From: Bemisia tabaci
Taxonomy: Eukaryota > Arthropoda > Insecta > Hemiptera > Aleyrodidae
Length of the DNA stretch: 64,000 bases
NCBI RefSeq assembly: GCF_918797505.1
Contig: NC_092801.1
Coordinates: forward strand, 23,498,116-23,562,115
Direction of reading: 5' to 3'
The translations under genes and the position numbers were made by a program. Positions 51,101 to 61,332 of this stretch are shown here, piece by piece. Every line of letters starts with the position of its first letter. The first letter of the stretch is position 1. A model generated the notes under the pieces. The model worked only from the letters and a program-made list of their open reading frames with translations, was not told where the DNA came from and searched no databases.

Positions 51101-54100
51101 TCCAGCTTCATCAAGTTCTTCCTCAAATTCAGCAGGATTGAGATGATGGTTCACGAGTTTGGACAAGAGATTTGGTATGGGGTATTTCTCAAGCTGAATT
51201 CTTTTTGGAAGAGCATTGACCCTTTCTCCCCTGAAAGAAAAATGGAAATTTCAGATTTGAGATTAATTTCATCGATTGTATACTACTTCAAAAGCCTAGG
51301 ATTTTGATAAGACTTTTCTTCACATCCTTTCTGCACCATGCTTTGCAGAACTGGGGACCGGATGGCATATTTGTCAAGAGACCCGGGCAATATGTCTTTT
51401 GCGTGTACATGGAAAAACCGACAGAGTGGAAACAGAGAAAATGCTGCTCACTGTGTATGGTGTATGTATTTTAAAGCGAGTAATCTGTCTTAATTGAGAC
51501 ATAATGTAATTTTTCATTAAAAAGGGAACTTTGAGAATGAAGAAAGAATTATCAATATCATAAAGAAAAATTTCATAAACATGCATATGGACGTATTTAT
51601 GCTAAAAGGAACTATGTGCATAGGTTTTGCGTGCGACATAGTTCCTTTTAGCATAAATACATCCATATAATGTACACTTCGGTTCTCCTTTTTAATGCCC
51701 GTTTTTCTCTGTCTTACATCATTTCATTTCCTCAATCACATGTATTTCATTTCTGTAAATACTATTGATATTTTTATCTCCAACATCACTTATCAAATCA
51801 CTTAATGTTTGTAATTTAAAGTTTTTAATTCCTTAAATTACAAAAAAGCTCTCTCGATTTTAGTTATTATAAGAATGATGTATAGTATTCAATAAAAATA
51901 ACAAAAATAAAAAAAAAAATAAAAAAAACCGGCGCTCTGCTTCGCTCCGCGCCGGTTTTTGGGGGGGGCTTCGCCCCCCCAAACCCCCCCAGGACGCGCG
52001 CTTTGCGCGCGTCTTTTCAGGGTCGTCTGCACATCTACTTTTTCTTCTTTTTAAGTGTCCCGCGCATCCACCGCGGGAAGAAAGTGTATTTCCCGAAGTG
52101 GGATTTTTGTAGTCATAAAATCGTATGTCTGTAAGTTATTGTGTAATGGATAGTTTTTTTCCAGATATTTCCTTTCCTTGGGCCGCTGTGCGACGAACAG
52201 TTTGTCCGAAAACTTTCTTCACCTGACCCACTGTGCGACGGGCAGTTTGTCCAAAATCTTCCTTCCCCTGAACCACTGAGCGACGAAAAGCTTGACCCAC
52301 AGAGCGACGAAAATTTTGTCCAAAAACTTCCTCCCCCTGACCCACTGTGTGACGAAAATTTTGTCCAAAAACTTCCTCTCCCTGACCCACTGTGCGACGA
52401 AAATTTTGTCCAAAAACTTCTTCCCTCTGACCCACTGTGCGACGATCAGCTTGTCCAAAAACTTTCTCCCCCGACCCACTGTGCGGCCCTGCTCCGGCCG
52501 GCTCCCCTCATGCCGCGCACCCCTCGCCTAAAACTTTCAAAGCTCGCCATTTTTAAACGGCTCGGCCGATTTGGCTCAAATTCAATACCAAACCAGTCCT
52601 ATGGAAGAACTACCACCCATAAAAATTTCAGCTCAAAATATTCATTTTCGCTCGAGTTATCGAGTGGACAAGATTTGACCTCCCCCCACTTTCTAGCCCC
52701 ACCCCTCAAAATCTATTGCCTCAAATTTCAATTTTTTTCGCAGAATAGTAGTTCTAATGAGTCTCTACTAAATGCAAAAAAAATGGTCAAAATATCTTTC
52801 AACGTAAGAAAGATATAACCACTCAAAAATCGAAAAATCTTCAAAAGGCGGAAATACATACATACATACATTACATACATACATACTTACATACATACAT
52901 ATATATATACACATGAATTTGAATGGCATATATTTTCGTGATCTACGACCCGTGATCGGTGCTCTTCACAATGTCTCAGGTCTGGGTCCGACATCATGGG
53001 AGAATGCAATAGTGTATTTTCTTCGGAAAATACACTAAAACTTGAGCAGTGTTTCTCAAAAGGAAACTAACTGACCTCAGCCGTTGCAAAATTTCATTAG
53101 TCAATTAATTTCCATAAAAAAGAAAAAATTTGACTTACTGCTCAAGAGGAGGAGCCCATATAGTTGGCAGTTCAACCAGGTGAACAAACAGGTGATTTTG
53201 TGGTTTGTACGGCGAAATCGGAGCCAAGGCTGAATATAATCCCGATTCTGAACTGGATGTAAAAGAGTAAAATTTCTGGAAAAATAAGAGCACAGAGCAT
53301 TTTAAAGCCTCCAAAAAATTATGATGCAACAGCCTCAAATCAAGATCACGAAGAGAGGTATACAATTGTCATTACCCTTGTTACTTCTTCCCAGATTTAG
53401 CTTTTTCAATAGATCTTGAGAGATGTTTCTATGTCACAGGGAGGTATAAGAACAAATCCTAAAATTCAGATAGATGTTTCTTGGCACACTACTAAACCAC
53501 AATTTAAAATTTTCATGCAATGAACATCACATTGTGATGTATTCTAAGAGAAAGGAAAAAAGGACGCTTTTGAAAAAAACCAAACGTGTTTTCAATATTT
53601 TGTTCCAGATATGATCACAATGGGGGAACCTTAGAATCGTGCTCCCTAGAAATTGATGGATAAAAGGTTGAGTTGCTGCATAATGAAGATCCATTGGATC
53701 CCACTCCCAACATTTTCGTCATTGGTAGCTGGACACCAGGAAAAATGACCCTGGTAGTTTTCCTTTTTTTAGGGTATTTGGAGACGTGAATGACCGACTG
53801 GGCAACAAGGACTTTGCTCAGTCGGTCACTCAATAAATAAAAAGACATGAAAAAAACCAGGAGGCTAGAAAGAAGAAAAAAAAAGGAATAAAAGTATAAT
53901 GAAAACTGACATTTTGATTTACACAATGAGAGAGTGGAGAGAAAATTGAAAATAAAGATTCAGAAAAGTGCAAACGTAGCAGGATTCGAACCCCTGTCGT
54001 CTAGAATGTGAGGAAACAGTGTGAACAATTGCGCTATTACTTTTTCAGTTCGGACTCCGCAGAAACGTACTAATTAAAAGTATGCAGCCCAAGGCGTTCA

Positions 54101-57100
54101 TGTCTCCCGATACCTTGAGAAAAGGTGAGACAATTGAGGGTTATTTTCTCTAGTGTTCAGACGCGAATAGCAGTAATCCTGAAAAGCGGAGCTCAACGGA
54201 TGTTCATATGCATCAATTTTGGCAAGACTTGATTGTAAGATGTAAAGAGTGTGAGGATTCGCAATGATAGGGTGTGTCAGATCATGGGAGTCGAAATTGA
54301 CGTCATGACCAAACAGCTTGTCTGGTATGATCATGTTGACAGGATGAAGGAAGAAATGCTGCCGAATAAGATGCTTGATTGGGTTCCTCGGAGGAGGAGA
54401 TGAAGAGGATGCCCAGTGAAAGAGTGGAGACAGGGGGCTACAGAGGAACGAGGGAGTACCAACTCTCTAAAGGGCTTTGGGCGGATAAAGGACTTTGGCC
54501 GCTGGGTGTCGCAGAGCGCAAAAGAGCACTATGAAAGCAGCTTACATGTAAGTGCGATTGTAAGGTCCTTCACAAGTTCAAAATAAGTCTACTATCATCA
54601 AATATTTCCGAGAGCACCCTACAAAAATTTGCATTCAAAAATAATTTTTTTAATATAATATTCTGTTAACAGGAGGCTTCAGAAAAGAGAAATTTTATTA
54701 AGTCAAGAGACTTTGGGATACTCATACCTTCCTGTCCTACAACAAAATAAGCTTTCCTTTCACTTGACTCACTGCCTTACACATATAAAATCCAGGCTAG
54801 AAGAATGTGATAAATACTCACTAGTTCTCTGTAGACGTAGATGGAACCAGCTGCTCCAAGGAATTGAAAAATTAATGGGTATACAAAAATGCCAGTTTCT
54901 TCACCAAATCCAACAACCATTTTATAGAGCAAGGACTGACCTAGTGATGTTGAAGATGAAAATTAATTTTCTAGTATATAGGCTATACTCATGATTCCTC
55001 ACTGAATTCACACTGTTCACTTCATTCACGACAAAGAAATCATGGGCTCTGCCAAAAACATTGCTACAATCAGGATAAATAGCTGTACTAAAATAATTAA
55101 TTGGTCTTCAAATGTAAATTGGAAGTATTTCCGTAGTAAAATTTGAAAACCGTGCTTGGCTTGAGAAATTGCAAACTTTCTGTAGTACTTACATTTTCAT
55201 GAAAGAGGAGCAATCAACGAGGATGAAATAATATAGGATTTTTCTTGGCCTATGTGAAAGTACTTTAATTCATAGAGAAAATATTGATTTGTTTGCATTT
55301 GTGTGTATTTTATTTTTATTTTTTTCGTTTTTTTCTTTTAAATGGAAGTTGAAGCAATTATGTTGAAACACCTTAATTAAGAGACATAATATTTTTGTCT
55401 CACCATTAGTAAGTTTCCCTTTTCAGTTGACAAAGAAGGGTCTAAATTTAATAAAATAAACCTCTTTTCGGGGAGTGAAACTGCCGCTTTAACTGATTTT
55501 TTGTTCAGAAAATTTGAGATGACATGTGATAAATTTCATCATTAACACCTATTGCATATTCACATAGGGCAAGCCTCCACACGCCTATGAGGAGAGACCC
55601 AAATAATACCTGACTTTTGCTGTAACTTCTCTACGATGGAAAATATTCGGGTTCCACCGCTAGGAGATGTAACTAGAAGCTATGAAGAGTCATAAGACCA
55701 AATTTCAACGTTGTAGCGCATTTTCTTTCATTCTGGCGAGACTTGGCTTCAGGGATTGTTTGGTGAGTTTGTCGTTTTTGAAGATGGGTCGATTTCAGTA
55801 ACAACACTTAGCGCTCAAATTTTTCTCTCTTACTCGATAAAGACACGGCTATCTCTCTGCTAATCTTTTGAAGTGCTACTTCTGAAGGACAAGCCTTATC
55901 ACAAACTTCAGTGTAAGTACGGTTTTTTGCTTTAAAAATTGTGCTTAATCGCTTGAAACCCCTAAGTGCCTTCAAACCGCCATCACCAAGGGCTAGAACC
56001 GGTAAAAATAATGAAAAATTTGCGTTTTCGTGAAAGAGGATGGATCATTTAATTAACTAGCAGAAATCACTTGAATGTAATACAGAAATATTCAAAACAT
56101 TGCTGTGAAAAATTTGGGCTTAAAACGCATTGTTGCCGAATTGATCCCTCATTTAGCGTTTTAGTTAGTGATGGCCGCTTGGCATCCAGCCAACGTTCAA
56201 TCAATAAATCACTCATGAAAACGAAGAAAAACATTTGTTCACATAGTCATGGGTAAAGTAAGTTTGCTGTAATATTCACTCCAAAAATTGACAGAGTTAG
56301 CCAAGCATTTCTGGTGAAAATCGCTTATCAACAAAAACGACGAACTCTCCAAACAACCCCTTAAGCCAAGTTTCGCCAATGTGAAAGAAAATGTGCTACA
56401 ACATTGAAATTTGGTCCAATGACTCTTCATAGCTCCTAGTCAAACCTCCTAGAAGTGGAACCCAAATGTTTTCCATCGTTGCCAAGTTATAGCAAAATTT
56501 CGGGTTTTTTTGGGTCCCTCCTCGTACAGGCAGAACTTCCTTTGACCAGTCCACCTTCTGGATAAACAAGAGTGCAGAATTTCTGTTCACATTTAATCTT
56601 ACCAGGTCCAATGGAAACGCCCTTAGCTCCGATGATTTGCACTCCAGGCACAACATTTAATTTCATTAATGGTATTATTGATTCCAAAGTAACGTCTCTT
56701 TCAGTGCGATTTGACAGATTGAAGTTTACTTTCTTTTGCTGGTTGACTTCGAGAAAAATTTCCTCCGCTTCAAACTCAACCTTTATGCCACAGGCTGAAT
56801 TTTTCTTGACTTCACGACTGCAAAATAAAAGTTTGAACTGATTTTTGGTGGGAAAAAGAACCAATTTTTGGGTCCAGTTTACAGTCGGCAATGGTGAAGC
56901 TGGTCCTTAAGTGATACATGATCAGGCTTGGCAATAACACTCTTGTCTTCTTGACAACCTGAATTGGACGTATTTCTACCAAACAGAACTATGTGCATTA
57001 AGACATGAGCCCTGAGACCCATAAGAATATAGTGCAAAAGTCCTCCAGTCATAATGCACATAGTTCCGTTTGATAGAAATACGTCCAATTAGGACCCCTT

Positions 57101-59745
57101 TTTTAGAAACCAGATGGATAGCAGAGAGCTTAAGATCCTTTTGAGTTTTTTTTAACAAAAATGCATGAATGACTTTTTATAACATGCTTGAAGATCCATT
57201 CACCCATGTGACACAATGTAAATTGTCTCATTAGATAATCATGACTGTCCGTCGCTTTTCTGGCCATTAGTTATTTCATGGAAAAATTTTGCTATCACAC
57301 ATGATCAAAGAAAAAATATTTTCAGTTTCAGTTCTATTCTATGAGTAAAATGAATCCTGTGTGTGTAAGTGTGTGTATAGTGCTAGGAAATTCAAAAATA
57401 GTCATAATTCTTCTTATTTAGCAACATTTTCCTGTGACATCAGTGTTTTACCCCCATGACCCTTAATTATTCCAAATTCTGGACCTTAATTCGAAAAAAA
57501 TTAATTATGATGCTATTTGTTCCTTCTATTCAGAGTTTCTAGCTTAAAACGAGCTGATAATCTGTGGCTTCTCAAATAAAGTTCTAGAGCACTTCAGATT
57601 CAAAGCTGCAATTTTTTCTTTTGCACAAATTTTCCACAACCATCTCTCTGGAGTTTAGCCTTTTTGGACTCACAATCAAACATCACATCCCCTCCCCTCT
57701 TGAAAAAAATAGAAACAAGGAATGCACCAAAATATTTTGTCAAACAAATAAGTGATGGAGATGTTGCATGTGTGAGGAATTTGCAATTTGACTGTTGGGT
57801 CATATGTAGAAGTTCGCGAGAAACACGATGGTGCCACTGGTTTTCTCTGAAATCAACTCCCAAGCTCAAAAAAAGCTCTCAAGTTGAGCCCAAAATGGAG
57901 GGGATATCCCACGATATCCTGAGAGTCCACATCTACATCAAGACGAACTCTCTCCATGCAAAGATGGGGAGCAAATACATTGACAGGGCTGCCATTTTAT
58001 TTGGGGACTCCACAACTGAAAACACGGCAACCGTGTTAATGTATTTGCTCCCTATCTTTGCATGGAGAGAGTTTGTCTTGATGTAGATGTGGACTCTCAG
58101 GATAGCGTGGGATATCCCCTCCATTTTGGCCTCAACTTGAGAGCTTTTTTTGAGCTTGGGAGTTAATTTCAGAGAAAACCAGTGGCACCATCGTGTTTCT
58201 CGAACTTTTACATAAACTTTTACATGAGAGTCAGTGGTCAAATCGCAAATTCCTCACACATGCAACATCTCCATTCAGGACAGGCCTAGATATGTTTCAT
58301 TCCTAGAGGAGTAAACAGCCCAATCACTCACCGGTTCAGCCGAAACTCCTTCCTGGCCTTGTGTTCAATATCATTTTGATGCTCTTCATATTCTTCTTGT
58401 GAGGCGAATGAAATGCTGCACATGTGACATTTATTCTCATCAATGCCAGGATCTCGCCTCCTTTCTGTTCTGCACTGTACATACTGATCGGCATATACTT
58501 TGTGGTATGGACCCCTCCGAGGTCCCTCACGAGCTGCAAGGGAAAAACGATTTCCGTTAGGAACAACACTAAAATAAAACTGTCAAATTTCACGGATTAT
58601 AGAAAAAGGGACCTGACCAAATGGAGGAAATTTTTAAGGAGAGCGATTTTGTAAACATGGGTAAAAAATTTCCACAGAGGACATTCTTCGATATCCTAAA
58701 GAATAGTTGCAGAGAATTTAGTTCATTTTTGTACAGCTACTAGATGTAACATTGCATTTACTTAATCCGGAAATTGAAAGCCTCAAGTATCATGGGTTAT
58801 AATGTACATTGATTGCTTTTCAAAATTGCGTTTTATTAACTTCAAAGTGTTGAAACTCTGGTCTGTTTGAATGATTTTGGGCGCTCTACGTGCAAACATG
58901 CCTGTCGAACGTCCCATTAAGTGGTGACACCTGTATCTTAACTTTGATGACTTAATGCAAAAATACGTATCTTGATTGAAACTTTTAAAAATCTCTGATT
59001 GCGCTTCCCTTTCCTTAAAGAAAATCAATGACAATGTTTCCTTGCAATTTTTTTCTGAGTGAGTGAAGGAAGTTCCCAAAAAAGTTCAAAGGAGACTACT
59101 GATTAGTTTTTCTTGTGTAAAAAAATAACTAATTTCTGCATAAGTAAGGAGAAGGTATGGCAACAAAGGTAAAAAAAAGGTGTTTTTGAAAAAATAAAAC
59201 CTGGGCATGAGAATTAAATTGTATAAGAATTACTAACACTTACAACGCCCTGATAGAACTAACTTTGGCTGAAACGTTTGTCATGAATTAAGAGTGAATT
59301 GACTAAATTCAAAACTTTCTTCGGCACTCAATCTATAATCTTTTATATGACATGGAAAAACTCAACTTGAGCGGTATGCTATAAATTCAAAAAAATTGAA
59401 TCCAACTCTACCTTATAAATTTTATATAGTGGTTGTTTACATGAAAAATCAAAATAAACATAACAGTCACACTATCTGCAACCTACTTCTTGGTCTCAAA
59501 CTATGAGATCATAGTTCAGGACCATAAAGTAAGATGTAGATAGGGTAATCATGTCACCCGACAAAGTGATTAAAAACCGAAGCCTCAATGGTCACATTTT
59601 ACGACTTCAGTATACTATTAAATTAAACTAATATTTTACCAAAGGAAACTTTATACTTAAAAAGAGGCATGTTCTAAATCAGACTTCATAAATCTTGAAA
59701 TAAGACGGCAAAATTATGTTCATGTATACCTTTATTGCGTCTCAT
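36120..59745 (-). CDS. MOV10: MOV10-family superfamily-1 RNA helicase
   Basis: 5'-3' RNA helicase family acting in RNA silencing, mRNA turnover and control of retroelements. Sixteen coding exons (minus, 5' to 3'): 59745-59730, 58533-58332, 56817-56555, 54940-54822, 53275-53139, 51230-51078, 49719-49539, 45289-45147, 44153-43841, 43207-42933, 41551-41334, 40456-40299, 39672-39551, 39047-38921, 37672-37496, 36332-36120. They join in frame to 938 aa (human 1003). Features: C2H2-type finger C41-X2-C44-X12-H57-X5-H63; Walker A GPPGTGKT 493-500; Ia CAPSNSAAD; motif II DESG 619-622 (usually DEAG); motif [11 protein letters not shown] 654-661; [18 protein letters not shown] 830-837; VI VALTRAR ~872-878. 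It could be the MOV10 or the MOV10L1/Armitage branch; the N-terminal finger and the absence of an extended N-terminus favour MOV10. Introns are packed with hairpin elements. Confidence 0.93.
36379..36694. mobile_element. 316-bp inverted-repeat MITE with a nested hairpin
   Basis: Arms begin ACAAGGTGGAGAGATGGTGC and end with the complement CACCATTTCTCCACCTTGT; identity extends ~100 bases inward. The middle holds a second inverted repeat (CAGCTCAGGCA...TGCCTGAGCTG) and a T-run. Located in the last intron of the MOV10-family gene. Confidence 0.8.
38363..38846. mobile_element. 484-bp TTAA-flanked MITE (piggyBac-like)
   Basis: Terminal repeats AGGGGACGGCAACC and GGTTGCCGTCCCCT are exact 14-base inverted repeats, each directly flanked by TTAA (38359-38362, 38847-38850). 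TTAA duplication is the signature of the piggyBac superfamily. GC-rich, non-coding centre. In intron 37673-38920 of the MOV10-family gene. Confidence 0.8.
39365..39866. repeat. Direct repeat pair flanking a helicase exon
   Basis: ~39368-39460 and ~39779-39866 are diverged direct copies (shared GGGAATGATT, TTAACTTGC, GTATCTTGTCCTG). Exon 39551-39672 lies between them and is itself not duplicated. Confidence 0.65.
44340..44830. repeat. Two diverged direct copies of a ~190-base repeat
   Basis: ~44340-44480 and ~44640-44790 share a 'gcaaacttcctgt-acatttt' core. A third relative lies near 8885-9035 in a RAB3GAP2 intron. Boundaries and class are unknown. Confidence 0.4.
46541..47508 (+). mobile_element. 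Internally deleted mariner element
   Basis: 968 bases with ends AGGTGTCCCAAAAGCACC and the complement ending GGGACACCC, flanked by TA (46539-46540, 47509-47510). The terminal inverted repeats are unusually long, ~200 bases. Inserted in intron 45290-49538 of the MOV10-family gene, opposite to its transcription. Confidence 0.9.
46779..47276 (+). pseudogene. Mariner transposase, C-terminal half (DD34D)
   Basis: 165 aa, about half of a usual ~345-aa mariner transposase. Visible: [11 protein letters not shown] with the second catalytic Asp and [14 protein letters not shown] with the third; 34 residues lie between the two, the mariner DD34D spacing. The first catalytic Asp and the DNA-binding half are absent, and a stop lies just upstream in frame. 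Not functional as a transposase. Confidence 0.9.
47641..47740 (-). repeat. tRNA-derived SINE-like head
   Basis: On the minus strand it has an A-box-like TAGCTCAGTTAGCTA and a B-box-like GGGTTCGAATC at tRNA-like spacing. The acceptor and T stems do not pair, so it is not a working tRNA. A tRNA-derived SINE or tRNA relic fits best. Confidence 0.5.
48955..50415. repeat. Diverged direct duplication flanking a helicase exon
   Basis: ~48955-49515 and ~49840-50415 are direct copies with a ~885-base period. Shared blocks include AAACAACNT.CAACA.CTGAG, AGGTTTGAATTCACGC and GAAACATATAT.AGAATGCTT. Exon 49539-49719 lies in between and occurs once. Confidence 0.65.
51585..51668. mobile_element. 84-bp hairpin MITE, family shared with 56966-57086
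   Basis: Almost perfect palindrome: ATATGGACGTATTTATGCTA at the left against its complement at the right, loop ~18 bases. In intron 51231-53138 of the MOV10-family gene. Confidence 0.75.
51929..52110. repeat. Cluster of GC hairpins
   Basis: Three successive GC-rich palindromes: CCGGCGC...GCGCCGG (51929-51955), GGGGGGGCTTCGCCCCCCC (within 51961-51981), GACGCGCGC...GCGCGCGTC (51993-52013), after an A-rich stretch. A likely transposon terminus; class unknown. Confidence 0.55.
52176..52488. repeat. Minisatellite, ~45-base unit, about seven copies
   Basis: Unit of the type CCCACTGTGCGACGAAAATT followed by TTGTCCAAAAACTTCCT. Because the period is a multiple of three, open frames run through it on both strands (15-residue periodic peptides). 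It lies in a helicase intron and no start, splice sites or homology support coding. Confidence 0.85.
52854..52911. repeat. (ATAC)n microsatellite
   Basis: Interrupted ATAC/TACA tetranucleotide run ending in (TA)n. Confidence 0.9.
53985..54065 (-). repeat. tRNA-derived SINE-like fragment
   Basis: Minus strand shows an A-box-like TAGCGCAATTG and a clear B box GGGGTTCGAATCCTG. Pairing is too poor for a tRNA gene. In intron 53276-54821. Confidence 0.45.
55592..56527. mobile_element. Diverged inverted-repeat element, ~940 bp
   Basis: ~55592-55797 and ~56313-56527 are inverted copies, clearly diverged but colinear (shared TTCCAC, AGCTATGAAGAGTCAT, ACCAAATTTCAA, TTTTCTTTCA blocks). The centre lacks a convincing ORF. 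In intron 54941-56554, directly downstream of exon 56817-56555. Confidence 0.65.
56966..57086. mobile_element. 121-bp hairpin MITE flanked by AATT
   Basis: Ends GGACGTATTTCTACCAAACA and the complement ending GAAATACGTCC, with AATT on both sides (56962-56965, 57087-57090). The arm shares GGACGTATTT and GAACTATGTGCAT with 51585-51668. Intron 56818-58331. Confidence 0.8.
57755..58274. mobile_element. 520-bp palindromic element
   Basis: Ends ATGGAGATGTTGCATGTGTG and the complement CACACATGCAACATCTCCAT. Arms of ~230 bases are highly similar, so the two strands encode near-identical chance peptides. Intron 56818-58331 of the MOV10-family gene. Confidence 0.85.
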
Positions 59746-59771
59746 TTGGGAGGTTGGAGCGATTTCTTAAT
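59730..59771 (-). other. Start-codon exon of the MOV10-family gene
   Basis: A pyrimidine-rich tract and AG precede 59771. The exon has 26 bases of 5' UTR, then ATG at 59745 and MRRNK plus one base. It joins in phase to 58533, giving MRRNKAREGP. All frames upstream of the ATG are closed, which fixes this start. Confidence 0.75.
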
Positions 59772-59879
59772 CTGAAAAAAAAAAACCAGAGGAAAGACGT
59801 TAAAAATAACAACAATTGATGACAGCTTTGCAGTTACACCATCAGCAAGAACACTGTTGAAACTTGGGTTTACACTCAC

Positions 59880-59960
59880 CAGTTGCCTTAGAGGGCATAA
59901 TTTTTCATGCTAATGATGTGCGATAAAAGATTAGTGAAGACAGTGAAGAGAAGATTTGGG
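59880..59960 (-). other. Candidate 5' UTR exon with short uORF
   Basis: A CTG|GTGAGT donor at 59880 would splice to 59771 over a 108-base intron. Just upstream of it, 59908-59888 is a closed 6-codon uORF (ATG to TAA). The exon's 5' end is unknown. Confidence 0.4.
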
Positions 59961-60072
59961 CTTGGCTGTAAATCAATGGGTTCGTTGCCCTGATCACAGA
60001 ATTGTGTTTCGATGTTTGATTCCTGTAGATCAGCTAAAAATGATAAGATCTGTCCAAACAGCAACTTTCTAA

Positions 60073-60456
60073 GTTCAATATAAACCAAGATATCGAGCTT
60101 TGAAAAATTTGTTTGGAAAAATTTTGGGGAGTAACACCCTCGGTTTTTTCCACTTGCTTACATCTGAGTTACATAAAGTAACACCAACTGGTAAAAACAA
60201 AGTGGAAGAAACCAAAGGTGTCACTATCGCGGTGGATGACGTTAAAAACCCGGCTTTTCAAAGGGCGATATTCCGGTTAAAATTGAACATAGAAAGTTAC
60301 TGTCAGAACAGATCTCAATATTTTAAGATAGTCTACAAGAATCAAGCATCAAAAGCATCTGTGACTAGCGCAACTGACCCATTCAGCCCTATCTCTGCCA
60401 TTGGAAAATTTACAAGAGTACCACATGTCCCTAAGAACAAGATTGGGTATGGGTGA
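60073..60456 (+). other. Unrecognised 127-codon open frame near the MOV10 promoter
   Basis: Open from just after a TAA at 60070 to TGA at 60454-60456, with no ATG near the beginning. The peptide looks unbiased and protein-like (VTIAVDDVKNPAFQRAIFRL; FSPISAIGKFTRVPHVPKN). GC is somewhat above its surroundings. I do not recognise it. It may be a relic, an exon fragment or chance. Confidence 0.25.
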
Positions 60457-61071
60457 TCGAATCGTAAAATAGGTCTTCGAGAAATGAAAAGGGAAATGAA
60501 ACATAGTGCAAGAAATTGACGACATCTAAACTCCGAAAATGAGTGAAAAATACCATTTCCAAGTAGATTCCTGCGGTAACTACAGACGAAGGACTGCATA
60601 CCAATGGTTGGTACAAAATCCCCATTGTACTGCTATAAAAGAAGTGAAATTTCCATTAAAATTGCATTTAAGACAGGGAAAAAAAAATAATTTTCTACGA
60701 GAGGACCGTCACAGACACCCCCTTCTCCTCCCAGATTGAACCAATGTAACATCTCCAAGCATAAGGGTCTGGAGCTACCTGGAATTTTGCAGAGAAAATT
60801 TGTTTTGATTCAACAGTAAAATCTTCAAATTTTACATTGATTCTAGAAAATTATTCCCTTATCGCTTGGGTTGACTTAACTTAGGGACCTAAAATACAAC
60901 GTGGGTACTTAAGCGCAGAATAGCTGTAAACTAAGTAGGCGAGGGGGATTCAGTTCTCTGTGTACTCTGATAGAGAAGTTATTCTTTCTAACCGCTCAAG
61001 TTTTTAATGCAAGAAAGTCCAAAGGCTTTGAAAACTTGAAGAAATGCAACTGTTTCACAGAGTGGTAACAA

Positions 61072-61332
61072 ATATCGTCACCTTCCAGGCAAAGTATCAC
61101 AAGCGCCATGCGACGTTTAAAAATTTCCGCCGCCATTTTATTTCTTTACTGAGAAATTGTTGGTTGAATCTGTTTGGAAATTTCACTAAATTTTATCGGC
61201 AGCACAAAGAAAATTCAGTGAAATTTTCGGACAGCTTCGTTGAACAATTTCTCTGTAAAAAAATAAAATGGCGGCGGAAATTTTTAAACGTCGCATGGCG
61301 CTTGTGATACTTTGCCTGGAAGGTGACGATAT
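61072..61332. mobile_element. 261-bp MITE, family shared with 35505-35753
   Basis: Arms ATATCGTCACCTTCCAGGCA and TGCCTGGAAGGTGACGATAT; the inverted identity continues through GTATCACAAGCGCCATGCGA and a GGCGGCGGAAAT block. Upstream of the MOV10-family gene. Confidence 0.85.

Noticed and set aside
52136..52479. Open frames of 80-100 codons with 15-residue repeats on both strands
   Set aside because: They result from a ~45-base minisatellite whose period is divisible by three. They lie in an intron, and no splice or start signals fit.
52176..52488. Possible CRISPR-like array
   Set aside because: Units are contiguous tandem repeats with no unique spacers, in a eukaryotic intron.
53615..53926. 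103-codon minus-strand ORF inside the helicase gene
   Set aside because: It matches no part of a MOV10 protein. The spliced frame passes from 54822 to 53275 without it, in correct phase.
54098..54334. 78-codon minus-strand ORF
   Set aside because: Considered as a missing MOV10 exon, but exon 54940-54822 restores phase and the family-like sequence directly.
57664..58241. Two ORFs (140 and 102 codons) encoding nearly the same peptide on opposite strands
   Set aside because: Explained by the palindrome 57755-58274; no homology or codon signal.
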